DNA from: Scatolibacter rhodanostii
GTDB lineage: Bacteria > Bacillota > Clostridia > Oscillospirales > Acutalibacteraceae
NCBI RefSeq assembly: GCF_900197595.1
Contig: NZ_FZLO01000001.1
Coordinates: forward strand, 372,001 to 436,000
DNA length: 64,000 bases
Direction: 5' to 3'
In this document: positions 15,752 to 23,946 of the stretch, one piece after another
Position numbering within the stretch: the first letter of the stretch is position 1
How the letters are laid out: every line of letters begins with the position of its first letter
Notes under the pieces: model-generated
Database searches by the model: none
What the model saw: only the letters and a program-made list of their open reading frames with translations
Told to the model about the DNA's origin: nothing
Position numbers and translations under genes: made by a program

Positions 15752-17170
15752 TTACCCAATACTGCCAATCATCTCAAGGTGAATCAGGTTATTCATCTCA
15801 ACGGCATATTCCATAGGCAGTTCCTTAGCAATTGGCTCGGCAAAACCGCCAACAATCATGGCTTTGGCATCTTCTTCACTAAGGCCACGGCTCATCAGGT
15901 AGAAGATAGCTTCATTGCTGATTCTGCCGATTTTTGCTTCGTGTCCGACATCAGCGTCGTCGGTCTGAATATCCATAACAGGTATGGTGTCAGAACGTGA
16001 ACGGCTGTCAAGCATGAGAGATTCACATGATGTGGCTGTCTTGCTGCCTTTCGCCTGCGGCAGAATCGAAACCGAACTGCGGAAGGTGGAAACGCCGCCG
16101 TCACGAGAAATTGATTTTGTGGAGATATGTGATTTTGTATTAGGAGCAGCGTGCACCACTTTAGCGCCTGTATCCAAATTTTGACCATTGCCGGCAAAAG
16201 TGATTCCGGTGAATTCCATGCGGGAATTCTCACCTTTTAAAATACTCATGGGGTAGAGGTAAGAGGTGTGAGAGCCAAAAGAACCGGAAACCCATTCCAT
16301 GATACCATCTTTCTGCACCATGGCACGTTTGCTGTTGAGATTGTACATATTTTTAGACCAATTTTCAATGGTAGAATAGCGAAGTCTGGCACCCTCTTGT
16401 ACATAAAGTTCTACACAACCTGCATGCAGGTTCGCAACATTATATTTCGGAGCAGAACAACCTTCAATAAAGTGCAGATAAGCGCCTTTATCTACAATAA
16501 TCAGTGTGTGTTCAAATTGTCCGGCACCAGGTGCGTTTAAACGAAAATAAGACTGCAGAGGAATATCTACATGTACGCCCGGCGGCACATACACAAAAGA
16601 ACCACCTGACCAAACAGCTCCATGCAAGGCGTTGAATTTGTGGTCGCCCGGTTTCAAAAGCTTCATAAAATGCTCTTTTACCATGTCGGCATATTCACCG
16701 GTTAAAGCGCTCTCCATATCTGTATAGACAACACCCTGTGCAGCAACTTCTTCTCGAACATTGTGATAGACCACTTCGGAGTCGTATTGTGCGCCGACAC
16801 CGGCAAGCGAGCTTTTTTCTGCTTCGGGAATACCTAGACGGTCAAAGGTGTTTTTGATGTAGTCAGGTACATCGTCCCAGTCCATTTGCATATCGGTTTT
16901 TGGACGGATATACGTAGTGATATCCTCCATGTTTAAACCGGAAAGGTCAGGCCCCCAAGTAGGTACGTCTAAACCGTTATAAATTTCAAGTGCCTTTAAA
17001 CGGAACTCTCTCATCCATTCAGGATCGTTTTTTGTGCGAGAAATTTCTTCGACAATTTCTCGTGTCAAACCATTCTGCACAGTGTAACCGGCATCTACTT
17101 TATCTTTTATATCATAAACACTGCGGTCAATTTCCGCAATGTCAGTTTTTTCTTCTTCAAAACTTCTCAT
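15752..17170 (-). CDS. sufB: Fe-S cluster assembly protein SufB
   Basis: The cluster-building scaffold subunit of SufBC2D. About 472 residues from the ATG at 17170 (MRSFEEEKTDIAEID), matching the usual 465-470. Conserved stretches are WGPDLSGLNMEDITTYI, GSFVYVPPGVHVDIPLQSYFRLN, FEHTLIIVDKGAYLHFIEGCSAP, CVELYVQEGARLRYSTIENWS, and DVGHEAKIGRISNEAIFYLMSRGL. A TTG start at 17224 would add 18 residues with no family counterpart. The Shine-Dalgarno AAAGGA is 12-13 bases away, slightly far. The 141-base gap to sufC is the largest in the operon and shows no terminator. Confidence 0.96.
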   Translation of the reverse strand: MRSFEEEKTDIAEIDRSVYDIKDKVDAGYTVQNGLTREIVEEISRTKNDPEWMREFRLKALEIYNGLDVPTWGPDLSGLNMEDITTYIRPKTDMQMDWDDVPDYIKNTFDRLGIPEAEKSSLAGVGAQYDSEVVYHNVREEVAAQGVVYTDMESALTGEYADMVKEHFMKLLKPGDHKFNALHGAVWSGGSFVYVPPGVHVDIPLQSYFRLNAPGAGQFEHTLIIVDKGAYLHFIEGCSAPKYNVANLHAGCVELYVQEGARLRYSTIENWSKNMYNLNSKRAMVQKDGIMEWVSGSFGSHTSYLYPMSILKGENSRMEFTGITFAGNGQNLDTGAKVVHAAPNTKSHISTKSISRDGGVSTFRSSVSILPQAKGSKTATSCESLMLDSRSRSDTIPVMDIQTDDADVGHEAKIGRISNEAIFYLMSRGLSEEDAKAMIVGGFAEPIAKELPMEYAVEMNNLIHLEMIGSIG

Positions 17171-17311
17171 AATCTGCAGTGATTCCTTTCTGAAAATTCT
17201 CAATGACTTTCTGCGTGAATTCAATGTGACAGCTTTTTCTGTGAGCGGTACTCCATAGCATTCTAAACAGAATAAAATCCTTGTTTCTCATTACAAGGAA
17301 TTGAGAAAGAA

Positions 17312-18058
17312 CTATTCTTGATTTTCTAAAGCAGTAAAGCCGTTTTTGCTGATAAAATCAACCAGTTCACGTCCCGCTGTACGTACGATTTTGCCATTTT
17401 CAAGAATGTGCACATAATCAACATCGAGTTCATCCAAAATACGCGCGTTATGGGTGATAATCAGCAGAGCATTTTCTTCGTTCTTGTATTCTTTCACGCC
17501 CAAAGAAACAATTTTTACAGCGTCAACATCAAGACCAGAATCAGTTTCATCTAGAATAGCAAGTTTAGGGTTGAGCATCAGCATTTGCAAAATTTCAGCT
17601 TTCTTTTTTTCACCACCAGAGAAGCCAACATTAATATAACGTTCGGCATAGTCTGGGTTAATCGACAAGGCATCCATTTTTTGATTCATTTCTTTATGGA
17701 ATTTTAAGACAGGCAAAGGTTTATCTGAAACCGCTTTTTTGGCAGTTTTCAAAAAGTTAACCATAGTAATTCCATTGATTTCTTCCGGGTTTTGAAACGA
17801 AAGAAAAATACCTTTTTTAGCTCTCTTGTCGGTGCTTTCATCGGTGATATCTTCGCCTTCAAAAACAATTTTGCCGCCGTCAACCTGATAATCAGGATGT
17901 CCTAAAACCGAGTAAGCCAAAGTCGATTTTCCTGCTCCGTTAGGGCCGAGGATGACATGGGTTTCGCCCTTGTTAATGGTGAGGTTTAAACCCTTCAAAA
18001 TATTGTTTCCTTCAACAGAAACTTTCAAATCGGATATGTTTAATAATCCGCTTTTCAT
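17312..18058 (-). CDS. sufC: Fe-S assembly ATPase SufC
   Basis: ABC-type ATPase without membrane domain that drives conformational change of SufBD during cluster assembly. Motifs: GPNGAGKSTLAYSVLGHPDY (Walker A), FLSFQNPEEINGI (Q-loop), VGFSGGEKKKAEILQML (signature), AILDETDSGLDVDAVK (Walker B) and IITHNARIL. I take the ATG at 18058 (MKSGLLNISDLKV, 248 residues), since GGAGG lies 8 bases before it; two ATGs further up (18076, 18073) would put the Shine-Dalgarno inside the gene. First gene of sufCBDSU-gpmA. Confidence 0.96.
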   Translation of the reverse strand: MKSGLLNISDLKVSVEGNNILKGLNLTINKGETHVILGPNGAGKSTLAYSVLGHPDYQVDGGKIVFEGEDITDESTDKRAKKGIFLSFQNPEEINGITMVNFLKTAKKAVSDKPLPVLKFHKEMNQKMDALSINPDYAERYINVGFSGGEKKKAEILQMLMLNPKLAILDETDSGLDVDAVKIVSLGVKEYKNEENALLIITHNARILDELDVDYVHILENGKIVRTAGRELVDFISKNGFTALENQE

Positions 18059-18098
18059 ATGTGATTCCTCCATCATCAGTGTAGTGATTTCATTTTCC

Positions 18099-18118
18099 TA
18101 GATATCCTATGATATCTA
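18099..18118 (-). repeat. palindrome in the sufC leader
   Basis: TAGATATC (18099-18106), spacer CTAT, GATATCTA (18111-18118). It lies between the likely transcript start (about 18142) and the sufC start. Confidence 0.6.
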
Positions 18119-18149
18119 TAAGATTATACATACTCAAAATGCATTTCCT

Positions 18150-18178
18150 ATTGTATACCAAAATGGTAGACAATTCAA
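18150..18178 (-). promoter_or_regulatory. suf operon promoter overlapped by an operator-like inverted repeat
   Basis: On the - strand TTGAAT (18178-18173), 17 bases, TACAAT (18155-18150). A 25-base inverted repeat (18150-18174; arms ATTGT-A-TACCA and TGGTA-G-ACAAT, one mismatch, 3-base centre) fills the spacer and both boxes. An Rrf2/IscR-type repressor would be the expected regulator for suf genes, but the motif does not settle which. Confidence 0.6.
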
Positions 18179-18298
18179 TAGGAGAAACAAAAAAATTGGA
18201 AAATAGCTAAGAAAAAAAGTAGAAATTAATCCGTCTATAACTGATAATTACCCAAAAATGACCAATACTAGTGTTATCATTGGTAAGGAGGTTATAAA

Positions 18299-18478
18299 AT
18301 GGATTTGAAGAGTTATGAAAATAGTGGTGTTGCCTATTTCGCTAAGCTGCCAAAATTAATTCAAGAACAAGTGATTGAACATGGGATTCCGATTGATTCT
18401 AAACCGCAAATGGAAAACTTCTACCAGAATATTCTGCACAGCGGTCCGACTATCATCCCTATGAATGATGAAAAATGA
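18299..18478 (+). CDS. small conserved-looking protein (59 aa), function unknown
   Basis: ATG at 18299 with AAGGAGG 8 bases upstream, an ideal ribosome binding site, and 59 codons to TGA. The sequence contains VAYFAKLPKLIQEQVIEHGI and ends SGPTIIPMNDEK. The LPKLIQEQVIEHG pattern (a short helix of the LPxxVQExI type) recalls small uncharacterised Firmicute proteins, but I cannot name the family. It is divergent from the suf operon and 113 bases upstream of the next + strand gene; no clear sigma-A promoter is seen. Confidence 0.7.
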   Translation: MDLKSYENSGVAYFAKLPKLIQEQVIEHGIPIDSKPQMENFYQNILHSGPTIIPMNDEK

Positions 18479-18591
18479 ATTTTATTTTAGTAAATCATTT
18501 TTCTGTTCGTTGCAAACATTTTATTACTTTGGTTATATAGCCAAGACTGCCGCGCGTATATATAAATGATTACGAGTGCGGGAGGCTTATC

Positions 18592-18888
18592 ATGAATTGC
18601 AGAATGGGCGAGTTGCGAAATAAAGAAGTAGTCAATGTGAAAGACGGTATAAAAATTGGGTATATTTCTGATATAGAAATTGATACAAAGACAGCTCGGC
18701 TTAGTGCTATTATCATTTATGGTCGTCTGCGTTGGCTCGGCCTTTTGGGGCGTGAAGATGATGTTGTTATCCCATGGTCGCAGATTACCTTGATAGGAAG
18801 CGATGCTGTTTTGGTAGAATATGAAGAGCCAAGAGAATATAAGAAACATAGTGTCATTTCTGAGTTTTTAGATAAGATTAGTTTTTAA
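18592..18888 (+). CDS. YlmC/YmxH-family PRC-barrel sporulation protein
   Basis: A 98-residue protein with the features of the YlmC/YmxH family: MRMGELRNKEVVNV-like opening (here MNCRMGELRNKEVVNVKDG), IGYISDIEIDTKTARLSAIII and DDVVIPWSQITLIGSDAVLV. Members are small PRC-barrel proteins expressed in sporulating Firmicutes; their biochemical role is not established. The start follows GGGAGGC by 6 bases. It is followed at once by a strong terminator, so it is monocistronic or ends a short unit with the 59-residue gene upstream. Confidence 0.85.
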   Translation: MNCRMGELRNKEVVNVKDGIKIGYISDIEIDTKTARLSAIIIYGRLRWLGLLGREDDVVIPWSQITLIGSDAVLVEYEEPREYKKHSVISEFLDKISF

Positions 18889-18897
18889 AAATACAGC

Positions 18898-18946
18898 AAA
18901 AAAGCCATAAAACGAAGCAACTTTCATTCGTTTTATGGCTTTTTTA
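18898..18946 (+). terminator. terminator after the YlmC/YmxH-family gene
   Basis: A long perfect stem, AAAAGCCATAAAACGAA paired with TTCGTTTTATGGCTTTT, with a 10-base loop and T-run; symmetrical enough to act in both directions. Confidence 0.9.
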
Positions 18947-19031
18947 TTTTATTAGTAGATTTTGAAAGTTGATATAGAAATAAGAGAAAAACAAGAAATA
19001 AAATTATATGTAATGGTTTAAGCGACAAAAG

Positions 19032-19259
19032 TTATAGAGAAAAGTCATCAGCAGTATAGCCGTCTTTTTTTAAAACAGGCTGGACTTTAGGAATTCTTTT
19101 CAAAGGATTGTATTCGAATTTTTTGCAACCCTTATCACTAAAAACCAACTGCAAGCTGCAATGAATATTTTCTTTTTTACCAGCATTATGAGAACAGTAA
19201 TCACAAGAGGGCTCGATATAATTACCAAATAATTTTTTCTTCCGTCTAAATAATGACAT
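19032..19259 (-). CDS. small cysteine-rich (zinc-binding-like) protein, 75 aa
   Basis: Opens with MSLFRRKKKLFGNYI and carries the cysteine pattern CDYCSHN followed by HCSLQL and GCKKFEYNP, four cysteines suited to bind zinc or a cluster. The C-terminus is a proline-containing VQPVLKKDGYTADDFSL tail. Similar short proteins are common in Clostridia and are unnamed. I take the ATG at 19259, since AAGGA is 8 bases before it; an ATG at 19268 overlaps that Shine-Dalgarno. It has no operon partner on this strand (ylbJ starts 1.2 kb upstream and ends 76 bases before it, so co-transcription from ylbJ is possible). Confidence 0.75.
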   Translation of the reverse strand: MSLFRRKKKLFGNYIEPSCDYCSHNAGKKENIHCSLQLVFSDKGCKKFEYNPLKRIPKVQPVLKKDGYTADDFSL

Positions 19260-19335
19260 GTAAACCATCCTTATGTAAAATCTTAGTTACCGTTTTTGCC
19301 ATGAATCCAACAAAATTGAATTCCATTATATCATC

Positions 19336-20469
19336 TTATTCTTTCTTCTGCAATTGGGTTTTAGAGGAAATCAGCAGAAAAGCAATACACATGAGCAGTA
19401 AAAAGAATCCTGATGCGGCTGACATAGTTATACCACCCGATTGCACGGCCTGCCCCGTATTTTGAAAAACAGAAGATGTCTGCGGAAATATTCTCTGTAA
19501 AACGGAAAAAAGAAATGCTGAAATAAAACCGTGTATAAAACGGAAAAGTATAAATTTTAGCTTAGAAAGAGGGAATTCTTCAAAGAATGAAAAAACCTGA
19601 AAATGGACACAAAAACCAGCGAATGCAAGGGCAAAAGCATAAAACAAAGATGGTGAAGCGTAGGTGACAGCCTTTGAGACACCTGCCGCAATTTCAAACA
19701 GCATGGAGAGTAAGCCGGAAGAGTGATAATAGGAGGTGTGTAAGAGCTGGCTTAGCCATAATGAAAACATTCTGATGACACCGATACCTTCTAAAAAGCT
19801 GTAAAATGCTGAAAAAAGAAGAATAGCGGCACACATTTTCACCATAGATTTGGCAGCGTCAGAGGCCGCCAATACGATAGCGTTCCCGTTGTTACTTTTA
19901 GCGTGTTGTTTTGTGGTTGTGTCGATATCCTGAGGAATCTTATCAAAGAAAGCCGTAACCATACCAAGCAGAATACCTGAAACTGTGACTGCGATAAAAA
20001 GAAATAAGCCTACTTGACCGTTTTTAAGCAGTCCTGCACCTAAAAAGCTGACAACAAAAGCAACGCCTGGGTTAATACAGAATAAAAGCATTCTCCCTGC
20101 TTGCTTTTTCGTGATATATCCTGATTTTAGTAGCGATGAAATACCTGCAGCGCCGGAGGGATATCCACCGATGAAACCCAAAATCAAGGTAGAAGTGGCT
20201 ATTTTAGGAAGTCTAAACAGATATTTTGTTCCAAGCCCTAGCACCTTTCCAAAAGAAGAAGCTGCTCCTGAATGAACAGCATAAGAACTAAGAGCAACAA
20301 AAGGGAAAAGAGTGGGGACAAGCACTTTTAGGCAATAAAGTAAGCTGTTACTCACCGCAATTTTTATCGGTTCAGGGAATAACAACAATCCCGCTCCAAA
20401 GCAGAGAACAGCAAAAACAGGTAAAAATAGCTTGAGTTTTCGGGGCAAAATGACGAGAAAAGTGTCCAT
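19336..20469 (-). CDS. ylbJ: sporulation integral membrane protein YlbJ
   Basis: A polytopic membrane protein of about 377 residues with a nucleoside-recognition (Gate) type fold. In Bacillus ylbJ is expressed in the mother cell under sigma E and is needed for spore cortex formation (known). Seen here: LLYCLKVLVPTLFPFVALSSYAV, FRLPKIATSTLILGFIGGYPSGAAGISSLLKSG and RMLLFCINPGVAFVVSFLGAG, all hallmark regions, plus a second Gate-like half near CAAILLFSAFYSFLEG. I start at the ATG at 20469 (AAAGGA 7 bases before); the reading frame stays open to 20688 but that part overlaps the divergent yqfC gene. Confidence 0.9.
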   Translation of the reverse strand: MDTFLVILPRKLKLFLPVFAVLCFGAGLLLFPEPIKIAVSNSLLYCLKVLVPTLFPFVALSSYAVHSGAASSFGKVLGLGTKYLFRLPKIATSTLILGFIGGYPSGAAGISSLLKSGYITKKQAGRMLLFCINPGVAFVVSFLGAGLLKNGQVGLFLFIAVTVSGILLGMVTAFFDKIPQDIDTTTKQHAKSNNGNAIVLAASDAAKSMVKMCAAILLFSAFYSFLEGIGVIRMFSLWLSQLLHTSYYHSSGLLSMLFEIAAGVSKAVTYASPSLFYAFALAFAGFCVHFQVFSFFEEFPLSKLKFILFRFIHGFISAFLFSVLQRIFPQTSSVFQNTGQAVQSGGITMSAASGFFLLLMCIAFLLISSKTQLQKKE

Positions 20470-20608
20470 AAGAAATCCTTTCTGAATAGGTGTACAAATA
20501 TTGTTCATATCTATGAAAAATAAAGGCAATTCATTCATGTTTTGAGCGTAAAATGAATCATTGCACAAGCAAGCGCATATGATTAGAAGATAGGTAAAGG
20601 GGGATATT

Positions 20609-20830
20609 ATGGAAGAGAAATCAATGCGCGGACCAAGGATTGAATTGGTTGGCAACCGCTCTGTGATTATAGATGGGTGCGACGGCATTATTGACTATGA
20701 TGAAAATAAAGTAGCTGTTCGTTTAGGGAGAATTACGGCCAATATTACGGGTCATTCTATGCGTTTGAGAGTGTTGACAGAAAACACAGCTATTATAGAC
20801 GGGTATATTCATGCAGTGGAATATACATAA
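20609..20830 (+). CDS. yqfC: sporulation protein YqfC (YabP/YqfC family)
   Basis: A 73-residue protein of the YabP/YqfC family: RIELVGNRSVIIDGCDGIIDYDENKVAVRLGRITANITGHSMRL-type beta-rich core. The family is expressed under sigma E in sporulating Firmicutes; function is unknown. AAAGGGGG precedes the ATG by 7 bases. yqfD follows after 12 bases, reproducing the yqfCD pair seen throughout spore-formers. Confidence 0.9.
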   Translation: MEEKSMRGPRIELVGNRSVIIDGCDGIIDYDENKVAVRLGRITANITGHSMRLRVLTENTAIIDGYIHAVEYT

Positions 20831-20842
20831 AGCGGAGGGAAA

Positions 20843-22072
20843 ATGGTTAGCAAAATTTTTCATTGGTTGACGGGATATGCCTGTTTCGAAATAGAGGGCC
20901 AAACGGCAAGGTTTTTAAATGTTGCTGTAAAAAGTAACTTGCAAATGTGGAATATAAGAAGAAAAAATGAAAAATCAGTGGGATACATACGAGCAAATCA
21001 GTATAAAAAACTGCGCGCTATTAGCAAACGATGTTCTACAAAATTGAGATGTCGCTATAAGAGGGGACTTCCTTTTTATACCTACCGCTTTAGCCGGCGG
21101 AAAGGGCTTTTTTTGGGGACTGTTATGGGCATCGTCCTCTATTTTTTTCTAAGTGGATTTATTTGGAATGTAGAAGTGAACGGACTTGAAAGCTTGACAC
21201 AGGCGCAAGTTAGAGAGGCAGCAAAACAGATTGGTGTGTATGAAGGAGCTTCCCAAAAAAATTTCAATGCTGCTGCCGCTGCTGTCGAAATGAAAGTAAA
21301 GATTCCTGAAATCAGTTGGGTATCTTTTAATACAGACGGCTGCACAGTGCAGATTGAGATAAAAGAAGCAGAAGAAAAGCCCGAAATGGAGCTGGGCGAT
21401 ACACCGTCGAATATCATTGCCGAAAAAGAAGGCGTAATTGTTCATATAGAAGCACAGACGGGCATGAAAAAAGTAGATATTGGCGATGTTGTCGAGAAAG
21501 GCCAGCTGTTAATCACAGGCATTTACTCAGAAAACTTGTCGCCTTATATCCAAAAAAAAGCACCGGTTAAGAGTTATGTTCTCAAAGCCAGAGGAAGTGT
21601 AATTGCCGAGACAGTAAGAAACTATGAGGTTGAAGTCCCTAGAATAAAAGAAATAGAAGTAGAAACAGGAGAAAAGACGAACTCTTATTTATTGTTTTTT
21701 GGTATAAAAATTCCGCTCGGATTTCTTACAACGGTAGAAGACAATACCAGAGTCTATGAAGAGGTTAATATGCTTCATTTACTTGGCAAAGAAATTCCAA
21801 TTGGCATTCGAAAAGAAAATTATGTTTTTGTTGAAAAAGAGCAGAAAGAGTTGACAGAAGAAGAAATGAAAAAAGCGGCTCTTTACCAATTACGTGCAAG
21901 ACAAAAAAGAGAATTAGATGAATCTGCCAAAATAATGGAAGAAAGCTTTGAATATGAAATGACAGAAACCGGATGTAGACTTAAAACAATTTGTCGATTA
22001 CAAGAGGAAATTGGAATACAGGAAGAGGTTTTGTGGAATATAACAGATAGTGATGGTGTTTTTTATCAATAA
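20843..22072 (+). CDS. yqfD: sporulation protein YqfD
   Basis: Partner of yqfC. The 409-residue protein has an N-terminal cytoplasmic region (residues 1-90) ending in a basic patch, one membrane helix (about 93-110, GTVMGIVLYFFLSGFIW), then a large outer domain starting VEVNGLESLTQAQVREAAKQIGVYEG, a POTRA-like pattern, and EKEGVIVHIEAQTGMKKVDIGDVVEKGQLLITG, a barrel-sandwich-like pattern. This is the standard YqfD architecture; mother-cell expression during sporulation is known of the family, its molecular role is not. Ends just before a strong terminator. Confidence 0.93.
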   Translation: MVSKIFHWLTGYACFEIEGQTARFLNVAVKSNLQMWNIRRKNEKSVGYIRANQYKKLRAISKRCSTKLRCRYKRGLPFYTYRFSRRKGLFLGTVMGIVLYFFLSGFIWNVEVNGLESLTQAQVREAAKQIGVYEGASQKNFNAAAAAVEMKVKIPEISWVSFNTDGCTVQIEIKEAEEKPEMELGDTPSNIIAEKEGVIVHIEAQTGMKKVDIGDVVEKGQLLITGIYSENLSPYIQKKAPVKSYVLKARGSVIAETVRNYEVEVPRIKEIEVETGEKTNSYLLFFGIKIPLGFLTTVEDNTRVYEEVNMLHLLGKEIPIGIRKENYVFVEKEQKELTEEEMKKAALYQLRARQKRELDESAKIMEESFEYEMTETGCRLKTICRLQEEIGIQEEVLWNITDSDGVFYQ

Positions 22073-22088
22073 TTCATAGACTTTTGTA

Positions 22089-22160
22089 TTGATGAATCGC
22101 AAAATAGTATGGTATAATAACTGTAAAGAAATTGTAATTTTTCTTTACAGTTACTTTTTT
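22089..22160 (+). terminator. yqfCD terminator directly downstream of a promoter-like pair
   Basis: A perfect 13-bp stem AACTGTAAAGAAA (22119-22131)/TTTCTTTACAGTT (22140-22152) then ACTTTTTT. Immediately before it are TTGATG (22089-22094), 18 bases and TATAAT (22113-22118), which would start a transcript inside the stem. The remaining 300 bases to phoH hold no supported gene. Confidence 0.8.
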
Positions 22161-22416
22161 ATAGTCATATGCTACTAGTAAATATCATTCAATTTTGTGA
22201 GATGCAGAACGCTTTGATAAAAGATAAATAACTTTTTGAAATTGTTTTTAGACCCTATTTTAAAGAGATATTCTAACACGACTAAAACTAAATTTGATGG
22301 GACATTATTTTTAGAGGATTTGCGCTTTACTGTTTATATAGATTAAATGAAAAGCAATTCATTAGATATCGTGCTTGGCATGAACGTTGCTATTACTCTT
22401 GGTTATGGAACCATTA

Positions 22417-22425
22417 TGATACAAT
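22417..22425 (+). promoter_or_regulatory. extended -10 promoter of phoH
   Basis: TGA-TACAAT (TG at 22417-22418, TACAAT 22420-22425) lacks a good -35 but the extended -10 could suffice. The 15-base context TTATGATACAATAAA recurs exactly at 33573-33587, upstream of the phosphatase genes. Confidence 0.5.
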
Positions 22426-22459
22426 AAAAATTATGTGGGAAAGATAAAGGGGAAGACGT

Positions 22460-23407
22460 TTGGAAGAAAAAATTCTTTTAGATAGCTTAAAGCAAGCGGA
22501 AGAAATTTTTGGCAGCTTTGATGGCAATACACGTCTGATTGAAAAAGAATATAGTGTGAGTATTGTCAGCCGCGGCTCTGAACTCAAAGTCAGTGGTCGA
22601 GAAGAAGATGTTGCTAAAGCAGTTCGAGCCATTAAAAGTTTAATTACGCTTGTGGATAAAGGCGAAACACTAACCGATCAAAGTGTACGGTACTGTATTC
22701 GTATGGTGAACGAAGATAGTGAAAATCATTTTGTGCAGATGGCAGGAGACTATGTCTGCCTGACCAGTAAAGGGAAACCCGTAAAACCCAAAACTGTGGG
22801 GCAAAGACAATATTGTGATGCTATTGCTCAAAATACGGTTACCATTGGGGTTGGACCGGCGGGAACAGGTAAAACCTATCTTGCGGTTGCCATGGCGGTG
22901 AGTGCTTTTCGTCGTCAAGAAGTCAGCAGAATCATCTTAACTCGACCAGCTGTAGAGGCGGGTGAGAAGCTGGGGTTTCTGCCGGGTGATTTGCAGCAGA
23001 AGGTAGACCCTTATCTGCGCCCTCTATATGATGCTTTATTTGATATGCTGGGAAATGAGGCATATCAGCGCCATTTAGAGCGTGGCAGCATTGAAGTGGC
23101 GCCACTGGCTTATATGAGAGGTCGCACACTGGATGACAGCTTTATTATTTTGGATGAGGCCCAGAATACAACTCCCGAACAGATGAAGATGTTTTTGACA
23201 AGGCTTGGTTTTGGCTCCAAAATGATTATCACAGGCGATGTAACGCAGATTGATTTACCAGGCGGTAAAAAATCCGGATTAAAAGAAGCTTTGCGAATCC
23301 TAAAAAATGTGGAAGATATTTCGATTTTCCGTTTCACAGAGAAAGATGTGGTGCGCCATAAATTGGTTATGGATATTATAAGAGCGTATGAGAGAGATGC
23401 AAAGTAA
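22460..23407 (+). CDS. phoH: PhoH-like ATPase
   Basis: A cytoplasmic RNA-helicase-like P-loop ATPase often linked to RNA processing. The 315 residues hold an N-terminal KH-like portion (about 1-90), Walker A GPAGTGKTYLAVAMAV and Walker B FIILDEAQNTTPEQMKMFLTRLGFGSKMIITGD. The start is TTG, with AAAGGGGAAG upstream; MEEKILLDSLKQAEEIFG is a normal beginning for the family. It heads phoH-ybeY-dgkA, with era-yqzL-recO following, the order found across Clostridia, although yqfF and cdd, often present in this cluster, are absent here. Confidence 0.93.
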   Translation: MEEKILLDSLKQAEEIFGSFDGNTRLIEKEYSVSIVSRGSELKVSGREEDVAKAVRAIKSLITLVDKGETLTDQSVRYCIRMVNEDSENHFVQMAGDYVCLTSKGKPVKPKTVGQRQYCDAIAQNTVTIGVGPAGTGKTYLAVAMAVSAFRRQEVSRIILTRPAVEAGEKLGFLPGDLQQKVDPYLRPLYDALFDMLGNEAYQRHLERGSIEVAPLAYMRGRTLDDSFIILDEAQNTTPEQMKMFLTRLGFGSKMIITGDVTQIDLPGGKKSGLKEALRILKNVEDISIFRFTEKDVVRHKLVMDIIRAYERDAK

Positions 23408-23448
23408 CCACGAACAACAGTAGAAAATAGAGCAGGGGGACATTCGAT

Positions 23449-23946
23449 ATGAATAAAATTAAAGTAGTTATTTCCAATAGGCAAAAAGAAGTGAAGATTC
23501 CAACAGGTATCCGTATGTTGGTACGCCGCTGCTGCAATGCTGTTCTTCAGTTAGAGGAGTTTGAGGATTCTGCTGAAGTTAGCGTGACATTTGTGGATAA
23601 TGAGCAAATTCACGAAATGAATAAGCAATATCGTGATCGTGACAGCGCAACAGATGTCTTGTCTTTTCCTATGGGAGAAAACGGTGAGTACGACATAAAT
23701 CACGAGAGTGGAGCAAAAATTCTCGGTGATATTGTAATCTCTGTTCCAAAAGCAGTTGAGCAAGCACAGAATTATGGGCACAGCTTTAGCCGAGAAGTTG
23801 CTTATCTCACAGCACATTCCATGTTGCATCTTTTAGGATATGACCATGAACAAGGCGGCCTTGAGAGAGTTCGCATGCGTGAAAAAGAAGAGCTTGTCAT
23901 GCAAGAATTGGGATTACCGGCTAGTGCAAGCTATACGAATGGATAA
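23449..23946 (+). CDS. ybeY: endoribonuclease YbeY (rRNA maturation factor)
   Basis: A zinc-dependent single-strand endoribonuclease involved in 16S rRNA 3'-end maturation and ribosome quality control. The 165 residues contain DVLSFPM, LGDIVISVPKAVEQAQNYGHSF and the metal motif HSMLHLLGYDH (three His). It lies 41 bases after phoH with GCAGGGGG as ribosome binding site, and its last codons overlap dgkA. Confidence 0.96.
   Translation: MNKIKVVISNRQKEVKIPTGIRMLVRRCCNAVLQLEEFEDSAEVSVTFVDNEQIHEMNKQYRDRDSATDVLSFPMGENGEYDINHESGAKILGDIVISVPKAVEQAQNYGHSFSREVAYLTAHSMLHLLGYDHEQGGLERVRMREKEELVMQELGLPASASYTNG

Noticed and set aside
15316-15816. Long + strand open frame opposite sufD/sufB (166 codons)
   Set aside because: It lies fully antisense to two certain suf genes, has no Shine-Dalgarno and no protein-like pattern; it is a shadow of their codon use.
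20554-20583. Possible sporulation sigma promoter (TGAAT and CATATGAT) before yqfC
   Set aside because: Matches to sigma E or sigma G consensus are partial and the spacing does not fit one cleanly; expression by sigma E is expected from the family but not shown by these bases.
20470-20688. Upstream in-frame extension of ylbJ by 73 codons
   Set aside because: It covers the divergent yqfC start, and the ATG at 20469 has a proper Shine-Dalgarno and matches the family start.
22280-22446. Open frame without a start upstream of phoH ending in RYRAWHERCYYSWLWNHY-like text
   Set aside because: No start codon with a ribosome binding site and a stop immediately upstream; could be a gene remnant but there is nothing to support it.
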